In this document: positions 52,457-61,997 of the stretch, in pieces
Layout: each line of letters starts with the position of its first letter
Numbering within the stretch: position 1 is the stretch's first letter
Source: Henriciella barbarensis
GTDB taxonomy: Bacteria > Pseudomonadota > Alphaproteobacteria > Caulobacterales > Hyphomonadaceae
Direction: 5' to 3'
NCBI RefSeq assembly: GCF_003576345.1
Contig: NZ_QWGB01000005.1
Span: forward strand, 992,001 to 1,056,000
Length of the DNA stretch: 64,000 bases
The notes under the pieces: model-generated
The model's input: only the letters and a program-made list of their open reading frames with translations
Database searches by the model: none
What the model was told of the DNA's origin: nothing
Program-made: the position numbers and the translations under genes

Positions 52457-53662
52457 ATGGAAGAATTCTGGAATAACACAGTCATACAGGTACAGGACTA
52501 TGGGCCGAAAGTGCTCTTCGCCCTGCTTATCCTGATCGGGGCCTATATTATCGGCCTCCTGTTCAAATGGGCGATCTCGACCGCAGTCAACAAGACCGGT
52601 TTCGGCAAGGGACAGGCTGACCCGGATGGCAAGGCGACCAAGTCACTAGGTGATAGTCTCGGTATAGCCGCCTTCTGGATCATCATGCTGATCGGCGTCA
52701 TTCAAGCGCTTACACGACTTGAGCTGACGCAGATCGTGCAACCGCTGAACGGCATGCTGAGCGATGTGCTCAACTATCTGCCGAACATCTTTGGCGCGAT
52801 CCTGATCTTCATCGTCTTCATCATCGTTGCAAACGTCGTGCAGAAGACAGTGAAGGCGGTTTTCGTTTTCGCGGACCCTGTGCCAGAGCGGCTCGGGCTT
52901 GCTGACGGCCCGGTCAATATTTCGGGCGTGACGGCAACCGTTCTTGCCGCAATTGTCGGTATTCTCGGTGCGATCGCAGCGTTCGATGTACTTGCGATCG
53001 AGGCGATCTCTGTGCCCGCAACGGCAATGCTTAACGAGATCATCGGCGCAATCCCGAACATCCTCATCGCCGCAATCTTGCTGACGGTCTTCGTTATCAT
53101 CGGCCGCTTCGTTCACAACCTCATTCTGCGCACGCTGCCGAATTTCGGTGTCGATTCTGCTGTGGCTGAGCTTGGTATCCTCAAGGGTGCAGACTCTGGC
53201 ATGACGGCGTCGAACGTGATCGCCAAGGGCGCACTGTTCTTCATCGTGCTGCTTGGTCTGGTACAGGCCATGCGTGCGCTTGAGTTCGAAGTGCTGACCA
53301 ATGCGACCTATACGGTGCTGGATCTGGCTGCTTCGATCGTCTTCGGCGCGATCATCATCTTTGCCGGTGTCGTTATCGCCCGCATCGTGAGCGGTGCCAT
53401 GGCTTCTTCCGGTGATGGCGCAAGCGATACGGTTGCGAAGGTCATGAAGTGGGCGATCATCATCCTCGCCACCATCCTCGGTATTTCCCGCATGGAGCTG
53501 GACCCGACGGGTGGCGAGTTTGTACTGAATGTCGCCGAAATGCTCGTTATGGGCGCTGCCATCGGCCTCGCAATTGCGTGCGGCATCGGCTTTGGCTGGG
53601 GTGGCCGTGAATGGTTCGCCAGGCAGCTTGAGAAGTGGAGCCGCAAGGACGGCACGCCGTAA
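52457..53662 (+). CDS. Mechanosensitive-channel-like protein with conserved TM-helix repeats
   Basis: The 401-residue protein has about 10 hydrophobic segments arranged as repeated pairs, with short DP/GA-rich joins (FGKGQADPDGKATKSLGDSLG near 50-70, FGVDSAVAELGILKGADSG near 230-249). This is the pattern of the conserved TM-helix repeat family (PF05552) found beside MscS-type channels, but the MscS beta domain itself is not seen. It may be a channel or an accessory membrane protein. It ends at a strong terminator. Confidence 0.8.
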   Translation: MEEFWNNTVIQVQDYGPKVLFALLILIGAYIIGLLFKWAISTAVNKTGFGKGQADPDGKATKSLGDSLGIAAFWIIMLIGVIQALTRLELTQIVQPLNGMLSDVLNYLPNIFGAILIFIVFIIVANVVQKTVKAVFVFADPVPERLGLADGPVNISGVTATVLAAIVGILGAIAAFDVLAIEAISVPATAMLNEIIGAIPNILIAAILLTVFVIIGRFVHNLILRTLPNFGVDSAVAELGILKGADSGMTASNVIAKGALFFIVLLGLVQAMRALEFEVLTNATYTVLDLAASIVFGAIIIFAGVVIARIVSGAMASSGDGASDTVAKVMKWAIIILATILGISRMELDPTGGEFVLNVAEMLVMGAAIGLAIACGIGFGWGGREWFARQLEKWSRKDGTP

Positions 53663-53690
53663 AGGCGCAAGCTGACCTGAATCAAAAAAG

Positions 53691-53720
53691 AAAGGCCGCT
53701 CCATCCGGGGCGGCCTTTTT
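53691..53720. terminator. Bidirectional terminator between the channel gene and secA
   Basis: AAAGGCCGC (53691-53699) and GCGGCCTTT (53710-53718) form the stem, with Ts after it; on the other strand a TTTCTTTTTT tract follows. It serves both the channel gene and the convergent secA. Confidence 0.9.
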
Positions 53721-53751
53721 CCATTGTCACTTTATTTTGCGCTGAAGCGCG

Positions 53752-56550
53752 TTAAGCGCTGCGCGTCCCTGCAGGGCTGAGTGAGCCATGGCAGTGTTTG
53801 TACTTTTTGCCAGAACCACATGGGCAGGCCGCGTTGCGCGGCGTCTGTGACCAGTCATCCTCTGCTTGGTGCAGGGGTGGGCCATCATGCGGATCGTTCG
53901 GACTCTCTACGACGCCAGGGGTCATCTCATTGTCGCCCGTATCGGGATTGAGGTGCGTTTCACGCAGGCTTTCACGCGACAGGACAGAGGCACGCGCTGC
54001 GGCGAGCGCTTCTTCATCGCGCGCACGGGCGGCTGCCCGCTGGGCCTCGTCTGATGGCGGCGTGATGCGGATATTCATCAGGATGCGCGTCACTTCATGG
54101 CGCAGCGTGCTGAGCAGTTCGTTGAAGAGCTTGAACGCCTCTTCCTTGAACTCGTTCAGCGGATCGCGCTGGCCATATGAGCGCAGGTGAATGACCGAGC
54201 GCAGCTGGTCGATCTGCTGCAGGTGGTTGCGCCACTTGCTGTCGAGCACCTGGAGCAGAACCTGTTTCTCGACATTGCGGATCTGGTCAGCGCCGGCGAG
54301 CTTTACCTTCTGCTCGAATGCTTCGTCGGAAGCCTTGCGCACACGCTCGGCGATCTCGGCATTGGCCACGCCTTCTTCGGACGCCCATTCGGCAATCGGC
54401 AGGTCGAGACCAAGCTCATTCTTCAGCGTTTCGGTGAGGCCTTCAACGTCCCACTGCTCAGCGAACGCCTTCTCCGGCATCGCCTCTTCGACCCATTCGT
54501 CGATAATGTCGTGGCGCATGTCGGTCACTTCTTCTGTGACCTGTCCGGCGTTCATGAACTCGCGGCGCTGTTCGAAGATTGCCTTGCGCTGATCATTGAT
54601 GACGTCGTCATATTTGAGGACGTTCTTGCGGATCTCGAAGTTGCGTTCCTCGATCTTCTTTTGCGAGGTTTCGATCGCCTTGTTCATCCAGGGGTGGGTG
54701 ATGCCCTCATCTTCCTTGATGCCGAGGCTCTTCATGATCGAGTTCAGGCGTTCAGCCGCGAAGACACGCATGAGGTCGTCTTCGACGGAGATGAAGAATT
54801 TGGATTTGCCCGGGTCACCCTGACGGCCTGTCCGGCCGCGCAGCTGGTTGTCGATCCGGCGGCTTTCATGGCGCTCGGTACCAAGGACGAAAAGGCCGCC
54901 CGCGTCGAGCGCCTCCTTCTTGCCAGCCTGGATCTCGGTCTTGATCTCGGCTTCCATGGCCTCTTCTTCCTCACGGGAAGGCTCACGGCCGTGCTTTTCC
55001 TTGAACTCGTCAACGGCCTTCCAGAGGCGCATTTCGAGGTTACCGCCAAGCTGGATGTCGGTGCCACGGCCAGCCATGTTGGTTGCGACGGTCACAGCGC
55101 CGGGAAGACCGGCATCGGCGATGATTTCGGCTTCCTTTTCGTGGTGGCGCGCGTTCAGCACCTTGTGCGGGATTTTCGCCTGCGTGAGCAGGGTGGAGAT
55201 AATCTCGGATTTCTCGATCGAGGCGGTACCCAGCAGGATTGGCTGGCCCTTGGCGCGGGCATCGCGCACTTCCTTGACGATTTCCTGATATTTCGCGGAG
55301 GCGACCCGGTAGACGACGTCATCATCGTCGATGCGCTGGATCGGTCTGTTGGTCGGCAGCTGGAAGACTTCCAGCTTGTAGATGTCTGCGAACTCGGCCG
55401 CTTCGGTGATGGCCGTGCCGGTCATACCGGCGAGCTTGTTGTAGAGCCGGAAATAATTCTGGAAGGTGATGGAGGCCAGCGTCTGGTTCTCTGGCTTGAT
55501 ATCAACGCCTTCCTTGGCCTCGATCGCCTGGTGCAGGCCTTCAGAGAGGCGGCGGCCTTCCATCATGCGGCCCGTGAACTCGTCGACCAGCATGACCTGG
55601 CCATCGTTCATCAAATACTGCTTGTCGCGGTGGAACAGCTTGTGTGCGCGCAGGGCCTGGTTGGAATGGTGGACAATGGAGACGTTCTGCGGGTCCCAGA
55701 GGTTGCCATCCAGCATGCCGGCCTCATCCAGCATCCGCTCCATCTTCTCCATGCCTTCTTCGGTGAAGATGACAGAGCGCTGCTTCTCGTCGAGCTCAAT
55801 ATCGGTCTCGTCGTTTAATTGCGGGATGAAGTCGTTGATGGTGCGGTAAAGCTCCGAACGGTCATCGGTCGGGCCGGAAATGATCAGCGGGGTGCGCGCT
55901 TCATCGATCAGGATGGAGTCGACCTCATCGACGATGGCATAGGCGTGACCGCGCTGCGCCATCTGGTCGAGCGAATATTTCATATTGTCGCGCAGATAAT
56001 CGAAGCCGAACTCATTGTTCGTGCCATAGGTGATGTCGCAGGCATAAGCGGCCTTGCGCTCACCATCATTGAGGCCGTGAACGATGGTGCCGGTCGTCAT
56101 GCCGAGGAAGCCGTAAAGCTTGCCCATCCATTCGGCGTCGCGGCTGGCAAGATAGTCGTTCACGGTAATGACGTGCACGCCCTTGCCGGCGAGCGCGTTG
56201 AGATAGACGGCCAGCGTCGCGACCAGCGTCTTGCCTTCACCGGTCCGCATTTCCGCAATGGCGCCCTTGTGAAGCACCATGCCGCCGATCAGCTGCACAT
56301 CGAAGTGACGCATACCGAGCGCGCGGACCGAACCTTCGCGCACGACCGCGAAGGCTTCGTCCAGAAGATCGTCCAGCGTTTCGCCCTTGTCGAGGCGCTC
56401 GCGGAATTCTGCAGTCTTGGCTTTCAGCTCCTCATCGGAGAGCGCCTGCATTTGCGGCTCCAGAGCATTGATCCGCTCGACGCTCTTGCGCATCGGCTTG
56501 ATCTTTCTGTCATTGGCGGAACCGAACATTTTGCGGGCAAGGGAGAGCAT
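53752..56550 (-). CDS. secA: Preprotein translocase subunit SecA
   Basis: SecA drives protein export through SecYEG. The 932-residue protein begins [19 protein letters not shown] and has Walker [21 protein letters not shown] near residue 99-118, [19 protein letters not shown] near 208-226, [15 protein letters not shown] in the helical wing and the C-terminal zinc-binding [16 protein letters not shown] chose the ATG at 56550 because the start matches SecA homologues; a longer frame to 56694 has an unrelated N terminus. The ribosome-binding site is weak. The divergent ppiC-argJ-mutT genes on the other side are a conserved arrangement. Confidence 0.96.
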   Translation of the reverse strand: MLSLARKMFGSANDRKIKPMRKSVERINALEPQMQALSDEELKAKTAEFRERLDKGETLDDLLDEAFAVVREGSVRALGMRHFDVQLIGGMVLHKGAIAEMRTGEGKTLVATLAVYLNALAGKGVHVITVNDYLASRDAEWMGKLYGFLGMTTGTIVHGLNDGERKAAYACDITYGTNNEFGFDYLRDNMKYSLDQMAQRGHAYAIVDEVDSILIDEARTPLIISGPTDDRSELYRTINDFIPQLNDETDIELDEKQRSVIFTEEGMEKMERMLDEAGMLDGNLWDPQNVSIVHHSNQALRAHKLFHRDKQYLMNDGQVMLVDEFTGRMMEGRRLSEGLHQAIEAKEGVDIKPENQTLASITFQNYFRLYNKLAGMTGTAITEAAEFADIYKLEVFQLPTNRPIQRIDDDDVVYRVASAKYQEIVKEVRDARAKGQPILLGTASIEKSEIISTLLTQAKIPHKVLNARHHEKEAEIIADAGLPGAVTVATNMAGRGTDIQLGGNLEMRLWKAVDEFKEKHGREPSREEEEAMEAEIKTEIQAGKKEALDAGGLFVLGTERHESRRIDNQLRGRTGRQGDPGKSKFFISVEDDLMRVFAAERLNSIMKSLGIKEDEGITHPWMNKAIETSQKKIEERNFEIRKNVLKYDDVINDQRKAIFEQRREFMNAGQVTEEVTDMRHDIIDEWVEEAMPEKAFAEQWDVEGLTETLKNELGLDLPIAEWASEEGVANAEIAERVRKASDEAFEQKVKLAGADQIRNVEKQVLLQVLDSKWRNHLQQIDQLRSVIHLRSYGQRDPLNEFKEEAFKLFNELLSTLRHEVTRILMNIRITPPSDEAQRAAARARDEEALAAARASVLSRESLRETHLNPDTGDNEMTPGVVESPNDPHDGPPLHQAEDDWSQTPRNAACPCGSGKKYKHCHGSLSPAGTRSA

Positions 56551-56675
56551 GGAAACAAGCACCAATCTGCGCTGTTGACTTGAAGGATGCCTCCTGACGA
56601 GAAACCATGTGCAGGAGGGGCACGCAAAAGGGCCGTGCCACGGGTGACTAAACCTCTCGACCAGTCCCCGCGGGA

Positions 56676-56704
56676 GACTTAAGAACGCCGCCAAATAGTG
56701 TCAA
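56676..56704 (-). promoter_or_regulatory. Promoter for secA
   Basis: On the minus strand TTGACA (56704-56699) and TAAGTC (56681-56676) are separated by 17 bases. Transcription would start near 56669, leaving a leader of about 120 bases before the secA ATG. Confidence 0.55.
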
Positions 56705-56740
56705 TGCGGACGGCTGTACCACGAACACAAGGACTTAGGC

Positions 56741-57751
56741 ATGCATAGGCACTGGTTCTCAATTCCAGCTCTTACACTCACTCTTGGCCTTGTCCTGGCG
56801 GGGTGTAGCGAGAGTGATCCGGAAAACGGCATCCGGCGGCCGGTTGGTTTCGATGCGTCCGCTGCCGCAAGGGTAAACGGTGACCCGATCTACCTCTCCG
56901 ATGTGGAGCTGGAAGCTGTCGCGCAAGGCCGTATTGAGCCCGGCGACTCCTTCGGGCCAGAGCATGAAGATTATCAGCTTGTCCTCGATCAGTTGATCGA
57001 TCAGCGCCTGCTTGCACAGGAAGCGGTGCGACGCGGTCTCGACCGTACGCCGGCTGCCCAGCGCCGTCTCGAAACCGCGCGCGAACGCCTGCTCGGTAAT
57101 TTCCTCATGGAAGATCTCGTCGCCACGCAGGTGAATGAGGACGCCATTGACCGGATGTATGAAGAACAGGTCCGACTGCAGCAGCTCGATGATGAAGTGC
57201 GCATCCGCCACATCCTGCTCGCCACGCAGGAAGAGGCCGAGACTGTCCTGCAAAAGGCGCGCGCCGGTGAAGACTTCACCGCGCTGGCGTTTGAGTTCTC
57301 CGAAGATACCCGCACGCGTCTTGACGGGGGTTCATTCGGTTGGGTCGCGCCAAACGAGATGGTCGATCCGTTCCCGGCTGTGATCGCCGATACGCCAGCG
57401 GGCGAAATCTCAGAGCCTTTCCAGTCCGAACAGGGCTGGCACATTCTCAAGGTCGAGCAGCGCCGCACGCGCCCGCCCAAGACGCGTGAGGAAATGCGCC
57501 CTGAAATCGTGACCTACCTCACCTTCACGCAAATCAGCCAGATCCTGCAGACCCTGCGCGCCAATGCCGACATTGAAGAGCGCGAGGGCGGCATGATCGC
57601 GCGTGACCTTGCAGAAGAAGCTGGCGAGGCGGCGGCAGGTGAGGCTGGGCAGGGCGATGAGGATGACCTCGATCTCGGTGAGACCGCCGATGATGCGGCA
57701 GACGACGGCACTGCCCCGGCGGCCGATGATGAGACGGAGACTGTAGAGTGA
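56741..57751 (+). CDS. PpiC-type peptidyl-prolyl isomerase lipoprotein
   Basis: The 336-residue periplasmic chaperone has a lipoprotein signal (lipobox LAGC, Cys at residue 22), an N-terminal SurA-like helical part (about 40-140, with VLDQLIDQRLLAQEAVRRGL) and a parvulin domain (about 146-240). The parvulin domain shows VRIRHILLATQEEAE, DGGSFGWVAPNEMVDPF and GEISEPFQSEQGWHILKVEQ. The C-terminal part (about 285-336) is a very acidic low-complexity tail. It is divergent from secA and translationally coupled to argJ (GTGA overlap), in the conserved order secA-ppi-argJ. Confidence 0.92.
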   Translation: MHRHWFSIPALTLTLGLVLAGCSESDPENGIRRPVGFDASAAARVNGDPIYLSDVELEAVAQGRIEPGDSFGPEHEDYQLVLDQLIDQRLLAQEAVRRGLDRTPAAQRRLETARERLLGNFLMEDLVATQVNEDAIDRMYEEQVRLQQLDDEVRIRHILLATQEEAETVLQKARAGEDFTALAFEFSEDTRTRLDGGSFGWVAPNEMVDPFPAVIADTPAGEISEPFQSEQGWHILKVEQRRTRPPKTREEMRPEIVTYLTFTQISQILQTLRANADIEEREGGMIARDLAEEAGEAAAGEAGQGDEDDLDLGETADDAADDGTAPAADDETETVE

Positions 57752-58998
57752 AGCTCACCCCCTCACCGTTTGCGCCCGCCAGCTTCCCAGCGCTTCCACA
57801 CGTCAAAGGCGTACAGGCGTCAACAGCCTCGCGCGGCTTCTATACGCGGCGAGGTGTCCAGCGCGACGATGTCTTCCTGTTCCTGATGTCCGAAGGCACG
57901 TCGGCGGCTGGCGTGTTCACACGGTCACTGACGGCCTCTGCTGACGTTGAATGGTGCCGCGAAGCGCTGAAAGCCTGCGGCGGCCGGGGCCGTGCGGTCG
58001 TTGCGAATTCCGGTAATTCGAACGCTTTTACGGGCAAAGCGGGTTTCCTGAAGAACGAAGCGACGCTCGCCGCGATGACCACGACGCTGGGCCTCCCCAA
58101 AGAGGCCTGCTTTCTGGCGGCGACCGGCGTGATCGGGGAGCCGCTGGCTGACCCCAATTTCGTTGGCGAGATGCTGCCAGAGCTTGAGAGCAAGCTTGGC
58201 CCCGCCGACTGGGAGGCATGCGCGCGTGCCTTTATGACCACCGACACCTTCCCGAAAGGGGCCGGGACGACCTGCGAAATAGACGGCACACCCGTTGCGA
58301 TCTCTGGGATTCTCAAAGGCTCTGGCATGATCATGCCGAACATGGCGACCATGCTCTGCTATGTGTTTACCGATGCCGCCATTGCGCCAGAGCTGCTCGA
58401 CAAGCTGTTGCGCGAGACGGTCGATCCGACGTTAAATTCAGTCACTGTGGACGGCGATACGTCGACTTCCGACACCTGTATGCTGTTTGCGACAGGGGCC
58501 TCTGGCGCCCCCATGATCGAGGATGCGGATGACCCGCGCCTTGCGGGTTTCCGTACGGCACTGATGGAGGTCTTCCGCGATCTTGCCCAGCAGCTGGTCA
58601 AGGATGGCGAGGGAGCGTCGAAATTCGTCGAAATCTGCGTCGAAAATGCGGTTTCGGAAACGTCAGCCAAGACGATCGGGATGCACATCGCCAATTCGCC
58701 CCTTATCAAGACCGCGCTCGCCGCTGGCGATGCGAACTGGGGCCGTATTGTCATGGCGGTCGGCAAGTCGCTGGAGCCGATTTCCAGGGATGAGATGCAG
58801 ATATGGTTTGGCGAACATCTGGTCGCCGATGGCGGCATGCGCGCGCCGGGCTATGACGAGGCCGTGGCGAGCGCACATTTTGCGGGTGACCACATTTCCA
58901 TCAAGGTCGACGTTGCGGCAGGTGACGCGTCCTGGACGGTGTGGACGTGCGATCTCACCCACGGCTATGTCGACATCAACGGCGCTTACCGGACATGA
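57748..58998 (+). CDS. argJ: Bifunctional glutamate N-acetyltransferase / amino-acid acetyltransferase ArgJ
   Basis: ArgJ transfers the acetyl group of N-acetylornithine to glutamate in arginine synthesis. The 416-residue precursor is autocatalytically cut at the Thr of KGSGMIMPNMATMLCYVF near residue 193-210. It also shows NSGNSNAFTGKAG near 88-100, DGDTSTSDTCMLFATG near 234-250 and the C-terminal TCDLTHGYVDINGAYRT. The start is GTG at 57748, overlapping the stop of the isomerase gene; the end overlaps mutT by 4 bp. Confidence 0.95.
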   Translation: MKLTPSPFAPASFPALPHVKGVQASTASRGFYTRRGVQRDDVFLFLMSEGTSAAGVFTRSLTASADVEWCREALKACGGRGRAVVANSGNSNAFTGKAGFLKNEATLAAMTTTLGLPKEACFLAATGVIGEPLADPNFVGEMLPELESKLGPADWEACARAFMTTDTFPKGAGTTCEIDGTPVAISGILKGSGMIMPNMATMLCYVFTDAAIAPELLDKLLRETVDPTLNSVTVDGDTSTSDTCMLFATGASGAPMIEDADDPRLAGFRTALMEVFRDLAQQLVKDGEGASKFVEICVENAVSETSAKTIGMHIANSPLIKTALAAGDANWGRIVMAVGKSLEPISRDEMQIWFGEHLVADGGMRAPGYDEAVASAHFAGDHISIKVDVAAGDASWTVWTCDLTHGYVDINGAYRT

Positions 58999-59399
58999 GC
59001 GGGACAGTCCTGCTGGTGGTGGCTGCCGCGATCTTCAACGAAAGCGGCGAAATCCTTCTGGCCCAGCGCCCGGAAGGCAAATCCATGGCGGGCCTCTGGG
59101 AGTTTCCGGGTGGCAAGCTGGAGCCGGGAGAGCGGCCTGAAGAGGCGCTTTGCCGCGAATTGAAGGAAGAACTCCAGATCTCGGTCGAGCCGTCCGCGCT
59201 CCAACCGATCACTTTTGCGAGTTTTGGTTATCCGGATTTTCACCTTTTGATGCCACTTTACGAGGTGCGGGACTGGCGGGGTGAACTTGCCGGTCTTGAG
59301 GGACAAGAGATTGCCTGGGTCAAACCGGCTGAGTTGGCCAGCTATAAGGCCCCGCCTGCCGATATTCCTCTGTTCGAGGAGCTGGCCCGAAGGTATTGA
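58995..59399 (+). CDS. mutT: 8-oxo-dGTP diphosphatase (MutT-type Nudix)
   Basis: MutT removes oxidised GTP from the nucleotide pool. The 134-residue protein has the Nudix box at about residues 37-59, with WEFPGGKLEPGERPEEA followed by RELKEEL, and the preceding LLAQRPEGKSMAGLWEFPG is typical of MutT. The ATG at 58995 overlaps the argJ stop. An earlier frame start exists inside argJ but adds an unrelated N terminus. It is followed by a small pilin gene 9 bp on. Confidence 0.92.
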   Translation: MSGTVLLVVAAAIFNESGEILLAQRPEGKSMAGLWEFPGGKLEPGERPEEALCRELKEELQISVEPSALQPITFASFGYPDFHLLMPLYEVRDWRGELAGLEGQEIAWVKPAELASYKAPPADIPLFEELARRY

Positions 59400-59408
59400 G
59401 AGGACTTC

Positions 59409-59579
59409 ATGTTCATTAAGCCAGTGAAGAAGCTGAAGTCCGATGAGAGCGGCGCGAGCGCCGTTGAATACGGTCTGATCATGGGCCTGATGACAATCTT
59501 GCTGATTACCGCGCTGACCACGGTTGGCTCCAAGACGTCCGACCACTTCAACGAAGTCGAAAGCGGCTTCTCCGGCTAG
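59409..59579 (+). CDS. Flp/Fap family type IVb pilin, orphan
   Basis: The 56-residue protein has a short basic leader (MFIKPVKKLKSDESG) followed by ASAVEYGLIMGLMTILLI, the prepilin peptidase site and hydrophobic helix of Flp pilins. Gly before the cleavage point and Glu at mature position 5 are both present. GAGAGGA precedes the ATG. No cpa/tad genes are in the window, so it is isolated from its assembly machinery. Its gene starts 9 bp after mutT and could be read through from argJ-mutT. Confidence 0.9.
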   Translation: MFIKPVKKLKSDESGASAVEYGLIMGLMTILLITALTTVGSKTSDHFNEVESGFSG

Positions 59580-59672
59580 GGTTTTCGGGGCAGGTGCCCC
59601 CATGTGAGGCTTGACCCTCTCGCGCCCCGCGCGCTTCATCCTGCCTGACGAGACGCCAGCAGGAGATCCGTG

Positions 59673-60839
59673 ATGAGCAAGGTCACCCCATTTACCGTAG
59701 ACGTGTCAGATGACGTGCTCTCGCGCATACGCTCGCGTGTTGAGGCATTCCGCTGGTTTCCCGCACCTTCCATTGGGGACGAATGGGCCTTTGGCATGTC
59801 GACAGCCTTCCTGACGGATATTCAGGCTTACTGGCTGGAACGGTATGACTGGCGCGCGGCGGAGAAAACGCTCAATGCGTGGCCGCAATTCAAGACAGAG
59901 ATCGACGGGCTCGACATCCACTTCCTGCATGTGGTGGGCGAAGCTGGCGGCAAGCGCCCGCTCCTGCTGACGCATGGCTGGCCGGGTTCGGTCTATGAGT
60001 TTTATGAGGCGATTGGCCCGCTCGCCTATCCGTCGAAACATGGCGGCAAGGCAGAAGATGCCTTTGACCTCGTGATCCCCTCACTGCCCGGCTATGGCTT
60101 TTCCGGGAAGCCCGCTGCCCCGACCGGCCAGCAGGCAACGGCGCGGATGTGGGACACGCTGATGCGCGAGAGGCTTGGCTATGACACCTATCTTGCCCAG
60201 GGCGGCGACTGGGGCGGGCTGGTGACCTCTCTGCTCGGTCTTAATCATGGTGTCGATAGCGGCGGCGGATGCAAGGCGATCCATCTCAACATGATCGGGC
60301 ATCAGCCGGCTGACCGGACCCCGCGTACTGATGAGGAGGCCAAATGGGCTGCGGCCTCACAAGCAGCCATGCAGGCCGAAGGCGCTTACCTCATGGAGCA
60401 GGCGACCAAACCGCAGACGCTCGCCATGGCGCTGATGGACAGCCCGATGGGCACAGCGGCCTGGATTCTGGAGAAGTTTCATGGCTGGAGTGATCGCAGC
60501 CGGGGAAAGCTGACCGATATCTATTCGCGCGACCAATTGCTGACCAATGTGATGATCTATCTGGTGAATGACGCGATCGCGACATCGGTCTGGTATTATG
60601 CCGCTTTATTCCTTGAAGGCGGCGCGCAGCTGAAGCCGGACCAGAAGGTCAATATCCCGACGGGTATCGCAGACTATCCGGGCGAGGCGATCTACAGGAC
60701 GCCGCCGCGCAGCTGGTGCGAGCGGATCTACAATGTCGACTACTGGTCGGACATGAAGGAAGGTGGGCACTTCGCAGCGATGGAAGTGCCAGACCTGTAT
60801 GTCGAGGATGTGAGGGCGTGGGCCCGGGCCGTCAGTTAG
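59673..60839 (+). CDS. Epoxide hydrolase (EHN-type alpha/beta hydrolase)
   Basis: The 388-residue protein has the epoxide-hydrolase N-terminal domain (about residues 5-110) and an alpha/beta hydrolase core. HGWPGSVYEFYE near 105-116 is the oxyanion part, the nucleophile Asp is in AQGGDWGGLV near 170, and the catalytic His is probably in GGHFAAMEVPDLY near 367. Such enzymes open epoxides to diols, and the true substrate is unknown. AGGAGATCCG precedes the ATG at 59673; an adjacent GTG at 59670 is possible. Confidence 0.9.
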   Translation: MSKVTPFTVDVSDDVLSRIRSRVEAFRWFPAPSIGDEWAFGMSTAFLTDIQAYWLERYDWRAAEKTLNAWPQFKTEIDGLDIHFLHVVGEAGGKRPLLLTHGWPGSVYEFYEAIGPLAYPSKHGGKAEDAFDLVIPSLPGYGFSGKPAAPTGQQATARMWDTLMRERLGYDTYLAQGGDWGGLVTSLLGLNHGVDSGGGCKAIHLNMIGHQPADRTPRTDEEAKWAAASQAAMQAEGAYLMEQATKPQTLAMALMDSPMGTAAWILEKFHGWSDRSRGKLTDIYSRDQLLTNVMIYLVNDAIATSVWYYAALFLEGGAQLKPDQKVNIPTGIADYPGEAIYRTPPRSWCERIYNVDYWSDMKEGGHFAAMEVPDLYVEDVRAWARAVS

Positions 60840-60846
60840 GCTCTAC

Positions 60847-61149
60847 CTACATCGCCATCGAGAAAAGCGTGACCAGCAGCTGAATGACCAGCGCAAGGCC
60901 CGCAAGACCGATCACGGTGGCGATCCAGGCACCGCCGAGGCTCATGCCGACGCCGATCGCGATGCCGGCCCCGGCACAGAGGATCAGCGCAACAAGCCAG
61001 TTCATGCCCACTGAGAGCGTGAAAACCATGTAGCCAACCGAAAGCAGAAGGATGAGTGCACCCCACATGCTTGCCTTCATGAAGCCCGAATACATCTTCG
61101 ATTGCGCTTCGATTTCCATTTCGCCGCGGGTGTATTCGCTGGACGCCAT
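60847..61149 (-). CDS. aa3-type cytochrome c oxidase subunit IV-like protein
   Basis: The 100-residue protein starts with MASSEYTRGEMEIEAQSKMY, which matches the bacterial aa3-type oxidase subunit IV signature of a Tyr-x-x-Gly-x-Met-x-Ile motif before a helix; FMKASMWGALILLLSVGYM follows. It has three hydrophobic stretches in the remainder, more than the single helix usual in this family, so it may be an extended relative. No other oxidase subunit gene is in the window. Confidence 0.75.
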   Translation of the reverse strand: MASSEYTRGEMEIEAQSKMYSGFMKASMWGALILLLSVGYMVFTLSVGMNWLVALILCAGAGIAIGVGMSLGGAWIATVIGLAGLALVIQLLVTLFSMAM

Positions 61150-61250
61150 TGATCAACTCCGTTCATGGGCCTTCTTAAAGGCGTTTTATCGACGCCGGGC
61201 CGATGGTCAAGAAGCCAGGCGGTCGCAGCTGCAGCGTATCACTGCGCGTT

Positions 61251-61688
61251 TTAGTTGAGCTTGGTCTTTTCGGTCTTCTTTGGCGGCACGAAAGCGGGCG
61301 GTAGCGGGGCGGCCGGTACGCCTTCTTCTTTCAGGCTCTCACGCTCATCAGCGGTGGTCTCACCCCAGATTGGCTTATGCTCGCGCTCACCATAGTACAT
61401 GGAGCGTGCCTCCTCGGCGAACCCGTCGCCGACATAGTCGTAATTGTCCGCGATGTGCTGGCGCGCCTGGGCAGCGAGCTTGCCGAACACTTTTTCAGGA
61501 TCGCTTGCGCCGGACTTCGTCGACGGGCGCACGGACGGGGCCATGACCTGCTTGCGGATATCGTGGCCGCCGCAGTTCGGGCAGTCGATCAGTCCTTTTT
61601 CGGACTGCGTTTCGAAGCCTTTGGAAGAGGCGAACCAGCCATCAAAACCGGTCTCGCAAGCCCTGCATTCAAGTGCGTAGCGGATCAT
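61251..61688 (-). CDS. DUF1178 family protein
   Basis: The 145-residue protein begins MIRYALECRACETGFDGWF, with Cys at 8 and 11 and a second pair in IDCPNCGGHDIRKQVMAPS (36 and 39), forming a zinc-ribbon. The C-terminal part (YVGDGFAEEARSMYYGERE, then PIWGETTADERESLKEEGV) is the DUF1178 pattern. The function is unknown. It lies just downstream of grxC on the same strand. Confidence 0.88.
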   Translation of the reverse strand: MIRYALECRACETGFDGWFASSKGFETQSEKGLIDCPNCGGHDIRKQVMAPSVRPSTKSGASDPEKVFGKLAAQARQHIADNYDYVGDGFAEEARSMYYGEREHKPIWGETTADERESLKEEGVPAAPLPPAFVPPKKTEKTKLN

Positions 61689-61700
61689 GGCGTAGGTGCC

Positions 61701-61961
61701 TCAGAGCGCGGCGAGCTTCTGGTCGAGCTTGCCGGAGCGTTCGAGCGCCATCATCTCGTCGCAACCGCCGATATGTTCCTCGCCGACAAAGATCTGCGGG
61801 AAGGTTCGCCCACCATTCGAGCGCTGGATCATCTCCTGCTTCTTGTCCGGATCCATGCCGGCATCGATCTCATTAAAGTCGACGCCTTTCTGCTTCAGCA
61901 GCGACACCGCGCGGGTGCAGAACGGACAGAAGGCACGTGTGTAGATTGTCACAGCGGACAT
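61701..61961 (-). CDS. grxC: Glutaredoxin 3
   Basis: The 86-residue protein reduces disulfides with glutathione. The active-site motif CPFC is at residues 15-18 in IYTRAFCPFCTRAV, GGRTFPQIFVGEEHIGG near 50-64 carries the cis-Pro, and GGCDEMMALE follows. It lies between comF and the DUF1178 gene, a conserved neighbourhood in alphaproteobacteria. Confidence 0.95.
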   Translation of the reverse strand: MSAVTIYTRAFCPFCTRAVSLLKQKGVDFNEIDAGMDPDKKQEMIQRSNGGRTFPQIFVGEEHIGGCDEMMALERSGKLDQKLAAL

Positions 61962-61997
61962 AGGAAAAATCCTCGTCGATTGCAGTCAGTATGCGCC

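Noticed and set aside
54187-55818. A 543-codon open frame antisense to secA
   Set aside because: It lies wholly opposite secA, whose protein is complete and conserved. The frame is a by-product of GC-rich codon bias, has no recognisable domain and no ribosome-binding site.
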